DNA of 64,000 nucleotides from Rhabdothermincola_A sp041688815 (GTDB taxonomy: Bacteria; Actinomycetota; Acidimicrobiia; Acidimicrobiales; Acidimicrobilacustridaceae). Shown in pieces: positions 16,242 to 24,885 of this stretch. Where the stretch lies: assembly GCA_041688815.1 (NCBI GenBank), contig JBDNHK010000107.1:1-64000 (forward strand), in the 5' to 3' direction. A model generated the notes under the pieces. It made no database searches and was not told where the DNA came from. It saw only the letters and a list, made by a program, of their open reading frames with translations. Position 1 is the stretch's first letter; the number at the start of each line of letters is the position of its first letter. The translations under genes and the position numbers were made by a program.

Positions 16242-18512
16242 ATGCGGCTGAAAGTCTCACCGAGGTTGTTCGCCGTCGTGGCCGTGGCCCTCGGCGTGCT
16301 CTACATGGTGGTCGCCAACTGGGGCGGCAACCCGCTCAGCCTGAAGAACATCGCCACCTTCCTCGTGGTGGGCGTCGCCCTCGGTGGCATCTACGCCATC
16401 CTCGCCAGCGGTCTGGTCGTCACCTACGCCACCACCGGCATCTTCAACTTCGCCCACGCCGCCATCGGCTGCTTCCTCGCCTTCACCTACTGGCAGTTCA
16501 GCGTCAACTGGGGTTGGCCGGTTCCGATCTCGATGGCCGTCGTCCTGCTGGTCATCGCCCCGGCCATCGGCATCGGGCTCGACCGCCTCATCATGCGCCG
16601 GTTGCGCGATGCCACCCTGGTCGTGCAATTGATGGTGACCGTCGGCTTGATGCTGGCGTTCATGGGCATCACCCTGACCATCTGGAAGCCCACCACCGGG
16701 CGCACCCTCCCCCAGTTCTTCCGAGGCTCGAGCGGGGTCCAGATCGGTGATGTCACCGCCACCTGGCACCGCATCATCACCGTGGCCGTGGCCATCGGCA
16801 TCGCTGTCGGCCTGCGCTGGCTGCTGTATCGCACCCGCCTCGGCATCTCCATGCGGGCCGTTGTCGACAGTCGCAGCCTGGCCGGTCTCACCGGCGCCAA
16901 GCCGGCACGGGTCAGTGGTGCCTCCTGGGCCCTCGGCTGCATGACCGCCGGCGTGGCCGGCATCCTCATCGCCCCCGAGACCGGCCTCGTGGTCGAGAAC
17001 CTGGCGCTCTTGATCGTCGTGGCTGCCGCGGCCGCGGCCATCGGCCAGTTGAAGAGCCTGCCGTGGACCATCGCCGGTGGGCTGATCATCGGGCTCAGCA
17101 AGGCCTTCGCCGGGGTCTTCCTGTCGTTCGATCAGAACTGGACCTACGCCCCCGAGGCCATCCCGGCGGTGATCCTCTTCATCGCCCTGCTCTTCCTGCC
17201 CCAGGCCCGGCTCGAGACGGGCAAGGCCAAGCTCACCAAGCGCACCGAGCGCCTCACCAAACCCTGGGAAGCCCTGCTCGGCTCGGGGGTGGTGTTCGGT
17301 CTCGTGTTCATCTGGGCCCAGGGCTGGATCCCGTGGTTCGGCACCATGTTCGGGACCCGCTCCGATGTGTGGCTGGGGCGGGCGGCCGGCTTCATGGTGC
17401 TCGGCGTCATCACCCTGTCGCTCGTTCCGCTCATCGGCTGGGCCGGCCAGGTGAGCTTCGCCAACTTCGCCATCGCCGGCATCGGGGCGGTGCTGTTCAG
17501 CCACTTCGGTGGTCAGAACGGCGATCCCACCGGGATCCTCCTGGTCATGCTGGTGTGCGCCCCGCTCGGTCTGTTGGTGGCGCTGCCCGCCCTACGGCTG
17601 AAGGGGTTGTACCTGGCTTTGGCCACTTTGGCCTTCGCCGAGTTCGCCGACAAGGTGATCGTCAGACATCCCAACATGCTCGACCCGTCGGCCACGGGCA
17701 CGCTGTTCGAACCGTTGCGGATCTTCGGGTTCCAGATCAGCACCAACGTGGGTGACCGGCAGGCCTTCGTCGTCTTCATCACCCTGATCTTCTCGTTGTT
17801 CATGCTCGGGTTCATGTTGATGCGCCGCACCCGGTTCGCCCGGCGCTGGATCGCCATGTCCGACAGCCCGGCGGCGTCGGCCACCATCGGCGTGAACCTC
17901 ACCGTGCAGAAGATGCTGGTGTTCGCCCTCTCGGGGGCGGTGGCCGGGTTCGCCGGGTGCATGCTCGGCCTCTCGTCGGGCGCGCTCCGGGTCGATTCCT
18001 TCCCGCTGTTCGCCGGGCTCCCCCTCGTGCTCTTGCTGGCGGTGCAGGGTGTGCGCTATCCGATCGCGGCCTTCATGGCCGTCCTGGGGCTGGCGTCGTT
18101 CCCGGCGATCAACGAGATGCTGGGCAAGCCGTCGTGGCTGACCGCCATCGAGCTCATCGGCCCGGGTCTGGCCGCCATCGGCATGGCCTTCCGGCCCGAG
18201 GGCGCCGTCTTCTACGCCGGTCGCGATCTCGCCGGCCTGCTGCCCTGGCGCAAGGACGCGCGCCTCGAGAAGCAACTGCTCGTCGCCAGGACCCGCGAGG
18301 AGAACATCAAGAAGGACGAGATCAACGACCTCGGCCTCACCCGACCGTTCACCCCCGACAAGGTGTCCCAGCTCGACCGGGTCCTCAACGTCGCCGACGA
18401 GCTCGACGAGCACCCACTCGTGGCGACCCGGGGCAACGGCTCGGGCCGCGGTCAGCACTCCGGCAACGGCCACGGGCGCGTGCCGGCGGCGACCACGGAG
18501 GTGCTGGGATGA
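16242..18512 (+). CDS. Fused LivH-LivM branched-chain-type ABC permease
   Basis: 756 aa holding two permeases that are usually separate. Residues about 30-300 are LivH-like (GVALGGIYAILASGLVVTYA, TTGIFNFAHAAIGCF, ... GLTGAKPARVSGASWALGC). Residues about 370-650 are LivM-like (GWAGQVSFANFAIAGIGAVL, LKGLYLALATLAFAEFAD, ARRWIAMSDSPAASATIGVN). A roughly 100-residue charged cytoplasmic tail follows, ending in a His/Gly-rich stretch. The single polypeptide would form the whole transmembrane channel and pair with both ATPases. The ATG 16242 start was chosen because it precedes the first membrane helix. It overlaps livG by four bases (ATGA). Confidence 0.88.
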   Translation: MRLKVSPRLFAVVAVALGVLYMVVANWGGNPLSLKNIATFLVVGVALGGIYAILASGLVVTYATTGIFNFAHAAIGCFLAFTYWQFSVNWGWPVPISMAVVLLVIAPAIGIGLDRLIMRRLRDATLVVQLMVTVGLMLAFMGITLTIWKPTTGRTLPQFFRGSSGVQIGDVTATWHRIITVAVAIGIAVGLRWLLYRTRLGISMRAVVDSRSLAGLTGAKPARVSGASWALGCMTAGVAGILIAPETGLVVENLALLIVVAAAAAAIGQLKSLPWTIAGGLIIGLSKAFAGVFLSFDQNWTYAPEAIPAVILFIALLFLPQARLETGKAKLTKRTERLTKPWEALLGSGVVFGLVFIWAQGWIPWFGTMFGTRSDVWLGRAAGFMVLGVITLSLVPLIGWAGQVSFANFAIAGIGAVLFSHFGGQNGDPTGILLVMLVCAPLGLLVALPALRLKGLYLALATLAFAEFADKVIVRHPNMLDPSATGTLFEPLRIFGFQISTNVGDRQAFVVFITLIFSLFMLGFMLMRRTRFARRWIAMSDSPAASATIGVNLTVQKMLVFALSGAVAGFAGCMLGLSSGALRVDSFPLFAGLPLVLLLAVQGVRYPIAAFMAVLGLASFPAINEMLGKPSWLTAIELIGPGLAAIGMAFRPEGAVFYAGRDLAGLLPWRKDARLEKQLLVARTREENIKKDEINDLGLTRPFTPDKVSQLDRVLNVADELDEHPLVATRGNGSGRGQHSGNGHGRVPAATTEVLG

Positions 18513-19252
18513 GCGCGCTGCTCACGACCAACGATGTCGTGGTGCGCTTCGGCGTCCTGCAGGCCGTGTCGCACGCCAGTCTCGAGGTCGAGCCCGGTCG
18601 GGTGACCGGGCTCATCGGACCCAACGGGGCGGGCAAGACCACGCTGTTCAACGTGATCACCGGGCTCCAGGAGCCGACCCAGGGTCGGGTCGTGCTCGAC
18701 GGGGTCGACATCACGCAGAAGAGCCCGTTCAAGCGGGCCCGCCTCGGGGTGGCCCGTACGTTCCAGAAGCTGGAGGCCTTCAGCAGCCTGTCGGCGCTCG
18801 AGAACGTCCTGGTCGCAGCCGAGCAACGCCGGGCCTGGGACAAGACCAAGTTCGACCCCGCCGCCGTCGCCACCGAGATGCTCGACCGCGTCGGTATCGG
18901 CGATGTGGCCGATTTCATGGTGGGCACCTTGCCCACCGGAACGGCGCGTCTGGTGGAACTGGCGCGGGCGCTGGCCACCAACCCCAAGGTGCTGCTCCTC
19001 GACGAGCCGTCCTCGGGTCTGAACGAGGAGGAGACCGAGGAGATGGCGGTCCTCCTGCGCCGCCTGGTGGCCGACGGTCTGGCCGTGCTGCTGGTGGAGC
19101 ACGACATGTCGTTCGTCATGGGGACCTGCGAGTACATCTACGTGCTCGACTTCGGCCAGGTGATCGCCACCGGCAGCCCGGCTCAGGTCCAACAGGACCC
19201 GAAGGTACAGGCCGCCTATCTCGGCACCCTTCCCGAAGAGGTGTCGGCGTGA
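18509..19252 (+). CDS. livG: Branched-chain-type ABC transporter ATPase LivG-like
   Basis: 247 aa. Walker A GPNGAGKTTLFNVITG at about 37-52, Walker B KVLLLDEPSSGLN, and H-loop VEHDMSFVM. The conserved FQ (RTFQKLEAFSSLSALENVL) identifies the LivG branch. The ABC signature is atypical: LPTGTARLVELARAL instead of LSYGxQRxLEIARAL, missing the Gln and the second Gly. It starts at ATG 18509 overlapping the permease stop and overlaps livF by four bases. It probably powers uptake together with LivF. Confidence 0.88.
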   Translation: MSALLTTNDVVVRFGVLQAVSHASLEVEPGRVTGLIGPNGAGKTTLFNVITGLQEPTQGRVVLDGVDITQKSPFKRARLGVARTFQKLEAFSSLSALENVLVAAEQRRAWDKTKFDPAAVATEMLDRVGIGDVADFMVGTLPTGTARLVELARALATNPKVLLLDEPSSGLNEEETEEMAVLLRRLVADGLAVLLVEHDMSFVMGTCEYIYVLDFGQVIATGSPAQVQQDPKVQAAYLGTLPEEVSA

Positions 19253-19962
19253 CCGCCATCCTCGAGCTGCGCAACATCCGCGGCGGCTACGGCACCATCG
19301 ACGTCATCCACGGCCTCGACCTCAGCCTCGAGGTCGGACAGGTCCATGCCCTCCTCGGCCCCAACGGTGCCGGGAAGACCACGACCCTCGCCGTGTGCTC
19401 GGGTCAGATCGTGCCGTCGGGCGGCCAGCTCCTGATCAGCGGCCGAGAGGTCAACGGCGCCAGCTCCGACGCCATGGCCCGGGCCGGGGTGTGTCTCGTG
19501 CCCGAGGGGCGGGGGATCTTCGCGAACCTCACCGTCACCGAGAACCTGCGCATGTTCACCCACGCCGGGGTCTCCATGGCGCACGTGCAGGAGAAAGCCT
19601 TCACCCAGTTCCCGAGATTGAAGGAGCGACGCAAGCAGGTGGCCGGCACCCTGTCGGGGGGCGAGCAGCAGATGCTGGCCATGGCTCGGGCCCTGGCCAC
19701 CGACCCGGCCCTTCTCCTGCTCGACGAGCTGTCGATGGGTCTGGCCCCCATCATCGTCGAGGAGCTCTACGAACGGGTGGCCGAGTTGGCCGCCCAGGGC
19801 GTGTCGATCCTCGTGGTCGAACAGTTCGCCCAAGCCGTGTTGGGTGTGTCGACGGTGGCGTCGATCATGCTCCACGGCCGCATCACCCGCAGCGGCCCTC
19901 CCGCCGAGATCGCCGAAGAACTGGCCGAGGCCTACCTGGGCGCCTCGGCCGAGTCGGCCTGA
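19249..19962 (+). CDS. livF: Branched-chain-type ABC transporter ATPase LivF-like
   Basis: 237 aa. Walker A GPNGAGKTTTLAVCSG, LivF-specific LVPEGRGIFANLTVTENL, a normal signature TLSGGEQQMLAMARAL, Walker B LLLLDELSMGLAP, and switch region VEQFAQAVL. Unlike its LivG partner it keeps canonical signature residues. The GTG 19249 start overlaps livG. It is the second nucleotide-binding subunit of the transporter. Confidence 0.9.
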   Translation: MTAILELRNIRGGYGTIDVIHGLDLSLEVGQVHALLGPNGAGKTTTLAVCSGQIVPSGGQLLISGREVNGASSDAMARAGVCLVPEGRGIFANLTVTENLRMFTHAGVSMAHVQEKAFTQFPRLKERRKQVAGTLSGGEQQMLAMARALATDPALLLLDELSMGLAPIIVEELYERVAELAAQGVSILVVEQFAQAVLGVSTVASIMLHGRITRSGPPAEIAEELAEAYLGASAESA

Positions 19963-19992
19963 CCCGTAACGAACGCACACCAAGGAGCATCA

Positions 19993-20364
19993 GTGACCAC
20001 GACCGAAACCACTCCAGAGTCTTCCGCACCTTCCGCCCGCCTCCAGGAGTTCCAGCAGGAGGTCGACCAGATGAAGGTCACCGGAGGGAAGGCCAACCCG
20101 GAACGGGTGTGGGTCATCCTGTCGGTGCTCGGTCTGATCGTCGGCGTCGTGCTGACCCTGTTCGGGTGGATCGCCACCCAGGGCACGAAGAGCACCCTCG
20201 ACTTCGCCAGCTACAACGCCATGGGCAACTTCGGTCTGGCCCTCACCGTGGCGTCGGCCGCGGTGTTCGTGGTGATGTCGCTGCGCCGCTACTTCCGTTT
20301 CTGGTTGGTCCGGCTGATCTTCGAACAGCGCGAGCAGACCGACCGGATCGTGGGCTCGCGCTGA
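19993..20364 (+). CDS. Two-helix membrane protein next to the Liv transporter, hypothetical
   Basis: 123 aa from GTG 19993 after an AAGGAG site at 19981-19986. The N-terminal 45 residues are soluble (RLQEFQQEVDQMKVTGGK), followed by two membrane helices, VWVILSVLGLIVGVVLTLFGWI and LALTVASAAVFVVMSLRRYF, and a charged tail. It lies 30 bases after livF and is likely the last gene of that operon. I do not recognise the family; a regulatory or assembly role in the transporter is only a guess. Confidence 0.65.
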   Translation: MTTTETTPESSAPSARLQEFQQEVDQMKVTGGKANPERVWVILSVLGLIVGVVLTLFGWIATQGTKSTLDFASYNAMGNFGLALTVASAAVFVVMSLRRYFRFWLVRLIFEQREQTDRIVGSR

Positions 20365-20383
20365 GCTGAGCTCCGACGGAGGG

Positions 20384-21580
20384 TCAGGGCACGAGGGCGC
20401 GGAGCCGAGCCACCACGTCGGGTACGGCAGCGAGGGCCGCCCCGACATCCGTGTCGGTCGTGTCCCAACCGACCGAGAGCCGGAGCGAGCGGTGGGCGTC
20501 GACGCCCATCGCCTCGAGCACGGGTGACGGCTCGAGCGATTCCGACGAGCAGGCGCTGCCCGAGTGGGCGGCGACGCCGGCTTGGTCGAGGCCCAGCAGC
20601 ACTCCCTGCGGTTCCACGCCGTCGATGCTGACGCAGACGCTGTGGGGGAGTCGGCCCGCTTCGGTGGTGTCGCCGAGCAGGTGGACGCCGGCGACCGCAA
20701 TGAGGCCGCCGAGGAGGCGGTCGGTGAGGGCGTAGGAGGCGCGTTCTTCGTGGCGCAGCCGTGGTTCGCCGTCGTCGGTGCGGGTGGTGAGGGCGACCGC
20801 GACCGCTCCCAACCCCACGATGCCGGGGGTGTTCTCGAGGCCGGCGCGTCGCGCCCGCTCCTGATCGCCCCCCTCGAGGAGCGGCGCCAGGCGCAGACCG
20901 CGACGCACGAACAGCATCCCGGTGCCCGCTGGGGCCCCGAACTTATGACCGCTGGCCGACAGGAGGTCGACGCCGAGCGCAGTGACGTCGACCGGAACCC
21001 GACCCACGGCCTGGGCGGCATCGACGTGCACGAGCACGCCCTGAGCTCGGCACGCGGCGACGACCTCGGCCACCGGTTGGAGCGTGGGCACCTCGTGGTT
21101 CCCCCACTGCACGTGCACGAGGGCCGTCTCGGGGTGCACTGCGTGCAGGAGCCGATCGGCGTCGATGCGGCCGAGGCCGTCGACCCCGACGATGGTCACG
21201 TGGCCGCCGAAGGCTTCGGCGAACGTGGCCGCCGATCGACGAACGGCCGAGTGCTCGACCGCCGCCAGCACGACGTGGGGACGCCGGCCGGCCTCGACGG
21301 CCCGGCGCACGGCCCCCCAGGTGGCGGCGGCGATCGACTCGGTGGCGCCGCTGGTGAACACGATCTCCCGGCTCCGGGCCCCGATCAACGTGGCGACTTC
21401 GGCGCGGGCCTGCTCGATGGCGACGCGGGCCCGCAGACCTTCGGCGTGGATGCGCCCCGGATCGCCGGCGACGAGACCCAGAGAGTCTGATCCGGTCAGC
21501 CACGACACCATTGCGTCTCGGGCCTCGGGACGCAACGGCGACGTTGATGCGTGGTCGAGGTAGTGACGACTCACGACCAC
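20384..21580 (-). CDS. Cysteine desulfurase (NifS/IscS-like, class V aminotransferase fold)
   Basis: 398 aa PLP enzyme. It has the N-terminal DHASTSPLRPEAR start, the internal-aldimine lysine in LLSASGHKFGAPAGTGMLF, and the catalytic Cys on the mobile loop SGSACSSESLEPSPVLEAMG; the SACSS form is typical of NifS/IscS group I. It releases sulfur from cysteine for iron-sulfur clusters or tRNA thiolation. It lies downstream of the SufR-like gene on the same strand (41-bp gap) and opposite Mrp, which points to cluster assembly. GTG 21580 and GTG 21574 are both possible starts. Confidence 0.85.
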   Translation of the reverse strand: MVVSRHYLDHASTSPLRPEARDAMVSWLTGSDSLGLVAGDPGRIHAEGLRARVAIEQARAEVATLIGARSREIVFTSGATESIAAATWGAVRRAVEAGRRPHVVLAAVEHSAVRRSAATFAEAFGGHVTIVGVDGLGRIDADRLLHAVHPETALVHVQWGNHEVPTLQPVAEVVAACRAQGVLVHVDAAQAVGRVPVDVTALGVDLLSASGHKFGAPAGTGMLFVRRGLRLAPLLEGGDQERARRAGLENTPGIVGLGAVAVALTTRTDDGEPRLRHEERASYALTDRLLGGLIAVAGVHLLGDTTEAGRLPHSVCVSIDGVEPQGVLLGLDQAGVAAHSGSACSSESLEPSPVLEAMGVDAHRSLRLSVGWDTTDTDVGAALAAVPDVVARLRALVP

Positions 21581-21621
21581 CGCTCTCGGGGTTCGGGCCG
21601 GGTGGGTGCTGACACGTCCGG

Positions 21622-22341
21622 TCAGGCCTGGACGGCGGTGACGCAGACCGAATCGCCCATGGGCAACGACGCTTCGATCTCGACGCGGGCTCCGGCGCCG
21701 TAGAGCACGCTCACCATGCCCTTCATCATGCCCCGGTCGACGGCGCAGATCACCGGGTTGGCCATGACCGCATCGCCGAACGGGCAGTGCTCGCTCACGA
21801 TTCGCAGCTCGTTGTTGCGCTTCTCGGCATGAGCGGCGAACCCGTGGCCGGTGAGGGCGTCGGCCACGGTCTGCAGGGCGGAGCGGACCGACCGTTGGCT
21901 GTCGGACACGTCCCCGAGGTTGGCGGCCATGAGGCGGCCGTACTCCTCCCCGACCTCCTCGGCCATGGCCTCGGCCTGCTGGCGCGGGAGCAGATCGAGG
22001 GCCCGGCCCAGGAGAGTGACCAGGACGTCGTCGTGGCGGACGGGCAGGTCGAGCCGGTCGCCTTTGGTGGTGGCCCGGTAGCGCTTCGACGGCCGTCCTG
22101 CTCCACCACTCGGCTTGGCCACGGCGACGTCGAGATAGCCCCCGCCCGCCAGCTTGTCGAGGTGGTGGCGGGCCACGTTGGGGTGCAGCTCGAACTGCTT
22201 GGCGACCTCGGTGGCGGTGACGCCGTCGGTCGACGATCGTGCCGCCAGGTAGATCTCGCGTCGGGTCGGATCGCCGAAGGCCGAGGTGATGGCGGTGACG
22301 ACCGACGAGAACTCCGTTGGAGTGAGGGTGGCCTGGTCCAC
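21622..22341 (-). CDS. sufR: SufR-like iron-sulfur transcriptional regulator
   Basis: 239 aa. The N-terminal winged HTH (about 12-90) includes AFGDPTRREIYLAAR, ATEVAKQFELHPNVARHHLD and the wing GGAGRPSKRYRAT. The C-terminal sensor half has three cysteines placed as in SufR proteins: EHCPFG, then 12 residues, PVICAVDRG, and near the end GDSVCVTAV. SufR binds a 4Fe-4S cluster and represses cluster-assembly genes when cluster supply is good. The GTG start lies 6 bases after a TAGAAT -10 box within a long palindrome, so the mRNA is probably leaderless and the gene autoregulated. Genetic partners: cysteine desulfurase and Mrp. Confidence 0.78.
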   Translation of the reverse strand: MDQATLTPTEFSSVVTAITSAFGDPTRREIYLAARSSTDGVTATEVAKQFELHPNVARHHLDKLAGGGYLDVAVAKPSGGAGRPSKRYRATTKGDRLDLPVRHDDVLVTLLGRALDLLPRQQAEAMAEEVGEEYGRLMAANLGDVSDSQRSVRSALQTVADALTGHGFAAHAEKRNNELRIVSEHCPFGDAVMANPVICAVDRGMMKGMVSVLYGAGARVEIEASLPMGDSVCVTAVQA

Positions 22342-22344
22342 GTC

Positions 22345-22376
22345 GGTATTCTACCTACGGCTGTAGGAGAAATACC
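22345..22376. promoter_or_regulatory. 32-bp palindromic operator between sufR-like and mrp genes
   Basis: The layout is GGTATT-N3-CCTAC-N4-GTAGG-N3-AATACC, with both arm pairs perfectly complementary and centred at 22360/22361. On the minus strand TAGAAT (plus 22353-22348) sits 6 bases before the regulator's GTG. On the plus strand TATTCT (22347-22352) could be a -10 box for mrp. A protein bound here would cover both promoters. Confidence 0.7.
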
Positions 22377-22423
22377 GGCTCGTCGAGCCCGTCTCCCCGT
22401 TCGTTCCCGCCAGGAGCCCTGCC

Positions 22424-23572
22424 ATGACCACCGAAGCCGACGTCATCGAGGCCCTGCGCCCCGTCGAGGACCCCGAGCTGCACCGCAGCATCGTCGACCT
22501 CGGCATGGTGCGCGGGGTGGCCATCGACGGTGGGGTGGTGGCGGTGCGCATTGCCCTCACCACCGCCGGTTGTCCGCTGCGCAACGAGATCCAGACCCGG
22601 GTGAGCACTGCCGTCGAGGCTCTCCCCGGCATCGATCGCACCGAGCTCGACTTCACGGTCATGACCGACGAGGAGCGGGCCGAGCTGCGCCAGAAGCTGC
22701 ACGGTGACCCTGCCTCCACTGCGGGCAGCCAGCAGGCCCACGGCCACGCCGAAGGCCGGGTCATCCCCTTCGCCGATCCGGCCAGTACCACCCGGGTGCT
22801 GCTCATCGCCTCCGGCAAGGGCGGGGTGGGCAAGTCCTCGCTCACCGCCAACCTCAGCATCGCCCTGGCTCAGCGCGGTCACAAGGTGGCGGTCATCGAC
22901 GCCGATGTCTGGGGCTTCTCCATCCCCCGCATGCTCGGCGTGGATCGCGCCCCTGTCGTCATCGACGAGATGCTCGTCCCACCGGAGGTGCACGGGGTGC
23001 GCTGCATCTCCATGGGCTTCTTCGTCGAGGAGGAGCAGCCGGTCATCTGGCGGGGTCCGATGTTGCACAAGGCCCTCGAGCAGTTCCTCACCGATGTCTT
23101 CTGGGACGAGCCCGACTTCTTGCTCGTCGACCTTCCCCCCGGTACCGGCGACATCGCCCTTTCGTTGGCCCAGTTCCTGCCCCGAGCCGAGCTGTACGTC
23201 GTCACGACCCCGCAGCCGGCCGCCCAGCGAGTGGCCCAGCGAGCGGCGTTCATGGGGGAGAAGGTCAACCTTCAGGTGCGCGGGGTGATCGAGAACATGT
23301 CGTGGTTCACCGGTGACGACGGCAAGCGCTACGACCTGTTCGGCTCGGGTGGCGGCGCCGAGCTCGCGGAACGCATCGAGGTCCCGTTGCTCGGCCAGGT
23401 CCCGTTCGTCCAGGCCCTGCGCGAGGGTTCGGACTCCGGTGACCCGATCATGGCCGTCGACCCGGGCAGTGAAGCGGGTCGGGCCATCGCCGCCATCGCC
23501 GAGCGCATGGACGTCGAGCTGGCCCCGACCCGGCGCTACAACCCCGCGCTCAAGCTCGTGTCGCAGACGTAG
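22424..23572 (+). CDS. mrp: Mrp/ApbC-type iron-sulfur carrier ATPase
   Basis: 382 aa with two domains. Residues 1-85 are a MIP18/DUF59-like domain (VIEALRPVEDPELHRSIVDL, ALTTAGCPLRNEIQ). Residues about 120-370 are a P-loop ATPase: deviant Walker A SGKGGVGKSSLTANLSIAL, switch DADVWGFSIPRMLG, and DLPPGTGDIALS. The usual CxxC of ApbC near the C-terminal half is not seen (ENMSWFTGDDGKRYDLFGSG has no Cys pair). Family members bind and transfer 4Fe-4S clusters. It is divergent from the SufR-like gene across the palindromic operator; the AGGAG site at about 22411 supports ATG 22424. Confidence 0.88.
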   Translation: MTTEADVIEALRPVEDPELHRSIVDLGMVRGVAIDGGVVAVRIALTTAGCPLRNEIQTRVSTAVEALPGIDRTELDFTVMTDEERAELRQKLHGDPASTAGSQQAHGHAEGRVIPFADPASTTRVLLIASGKGGVGKSSLTANLSIALAQRGHKVAVIDADVWGFSIPRMLGVDRAPVVIDEMLVPPEVHGVRCISMGFFVEEEQPVIWRGPMLHKALEQFLTDVFWDEPDFLLVDLPPGTGDIALSLAQFLPRAELYVVTTPQPAAQRVAQRAAFMGEKVNLQVRGVIENMSWFTGDDGKRYDLFGSGGGAELAERIEVPLLGQVPFVQALREGSDSGDPIMAVDPGSEAGRAIAAIAERMDVELAPTRRYNPALKLVSQT

Positions 23573-23674
23573 CCGGCCCGGGGGATCCGACGGTGCCCTC
23601 TCCCGCCTAGGCTGACCCCGCGTTCGCCGTCCGGTGGGCGAATTTCTTCCCGTACGACCTCGCAGGAGTGCCCC

Positions 23675-23908
23675 GTGGACGTTCGCATCGGTGTCATCCA
23701 CACCGCCAAGGAGATCGACATCGAGCTGGCGCCCGACGCCGACCGCGAAAAGATCCGTGTCGCCATCGAGAAGGCCATGGGCGACGACGACGTGTTGTGG
23801 CTCACCGACCGCCACGGACGCGAGATCTGCGTCCCGGGCGGCAAGATCGCCTACGTCGAGCTGGGTACCCCCGACACGGAGCGGCGCATCGGCTTCGGCG
23901 CCGGCTGA
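23675..23908 (+). CDS. DUF3107 protein
   Basis: 77 aa from GTG 23675: DVRIGVIHTAKEIDIEL, then WLTDRHGREICVPGGKIAYV. This matches the short actinobacterial DUF3107 family, whose mycobacterial member is Rv3208A. A TAGGCT -10-like box at 23608-23613 lies about 60 bases upstream. The stop is 14 bases before the first ArsA-like ATPase, so the three genes probably form one unit. The biochemical function is unknown. Confidence 0.8.
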   Translation: MDVRIGVIHTAKEIDIELAPDADREKIRVAIEKAMGDDDVLWLTDRHGREICVPGGKIAYVELGTPDTERRIGFGAG

Positions 23909-23922
23909 GTCGGCGCCCCACC

Positions 23923-24885
23923 ATGGCCCGCCCAGCCCGGCTCGAGCTGCTCGAGCGTCGGTTGCTCTTCGTGACCGGCAAGGGTGGGGTCGGCAAGACC
24001 AGCATCGCGGCCGCCCTCGGTCTGCTCGCGGCCCAACGGGGACAACAGACCCTGATCGTGGAGATCGATGCCAAGGGCTCGCTCCGCGACGTCTTCGAGT
24101 CGGCGGCTCTGAGCTTCACGCCCGCCCCGCTGGCCCCGAACCTGTTCGGCATGGTGATGAACACCGAGGAGTCGCTGAAGGAGTATCTGCGACTCCAGAT
24201 GCACATCCCGTTCCTGGGTCGCATCGGGCCGTTGGCCAAGTCACTCGACTTCGTGGCCACTGCGGCGCCGGGGGTGAGGGAGATCCTCACCGTCGGCAAG
24301 ATCGCGTGGGAGGTACGCGAGCGCCACTACGACCTCGTGGTCGTCGACGCCTCAGCCACCGGTCATGTGATCGGGCAGCTCGCCGCACCCGAGGCCATCA
24401 ACGACCTCGTCAAGGTCGGCCGGGTCCGCGACCAGACCAGGTGGATGCTCGACCTCCTGTCCGATCCGCTGATCACCGGCGCGGTGGTCGTGGCCACGCC
24501 CGAGGAGATGCCGGTCACCGAGACGCTCGAGCTCGTCGACCGGCTCGAAGCCGAGACCCAGGTTCCGCTGGCCTCGGTCGTGGTGAACAAGGTCCTGCCC
24601 GAGCTCTTCGGTCGGGGTGAGCAGGAGGTCTTCGACCACCTGCGCACACCAGCCCAGGCTGCTCGCTTGGCCGCGGCGGTCGATGGGCCGGTCGAGCCGC
24701 TGCTCGACGGCGCCCAGCTCGCGGTCACCCTGCGCCGGACGCGGGCCGAGCACATCACCCGCTTGCGCAACGAGCTTCCGGAGGACCTGCCCTTGCTCTA
24801 CGTCCCGTATCTGTTCACGCGGACGCACGGGCTGCGAGCCACCCACACCATCGCCGAAGCCCTCGGCGCCGAGCTGGGCTTCTGA
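23923..24885 (+). CDS. ArsA/GET3-like ATPase (first of a pair)
   Basis: 320 aa from ATG 23923. Deviant Walker A VTGKGGVGKTSIAAALG near the N-terminus, then IVEIDAKGSLRDVFESAALS and YDLVVVDASATGHVIGQL (switch region). In the ArsA/GET3 group ATP drives anion efflux or tail-anchored protein handling. No membrane partner (ArsB) is near. Its stop overlaps the start of the second ATPase by one base (TGATG), so the products probably form a heteromer, like the mycobacterial Rv3679/Rv3680 pair. Confidence 0.82.
   Translation: MARPARLELLERRLLFVTGKGGVGKTSIAAALGLLAAQRGQQTLIVEIDAKGSLRDVFESAALSFTPAPLAPNLFGMVMNTEESLKEYLRLQMHIPFLGRIGPLAKSLDFVATAAPGVREILTVGKIAWEVRERHYDLVVVDASATGHVIGQLAAPEAINDLVKVGRVRDQTRWMLDLLSDPLITGAVVVATPEEMPVTETLELVDRLEAETQVPLASVVVNKVLPELFGRGEQEVFDHLRTPAQAARLAAAVDGPVEPLLDGAQLAVTLRRTRAEHITRLRNELPEDLPLLYVPYLFTRTHGLRATHTIAEALGAELGF

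Noticed and set aside
16257..17504. A 415-codon open frame on the minus strand, rich in His, Asp and Gly, opposite the Liv permease
   Set aside because: It is antisense to a clear permease gene and has the biased composition of shadow frames in GC-rich DNA. Many similar long antisense frames occur opposite ccmF, SufR/Mrp, rho and others.
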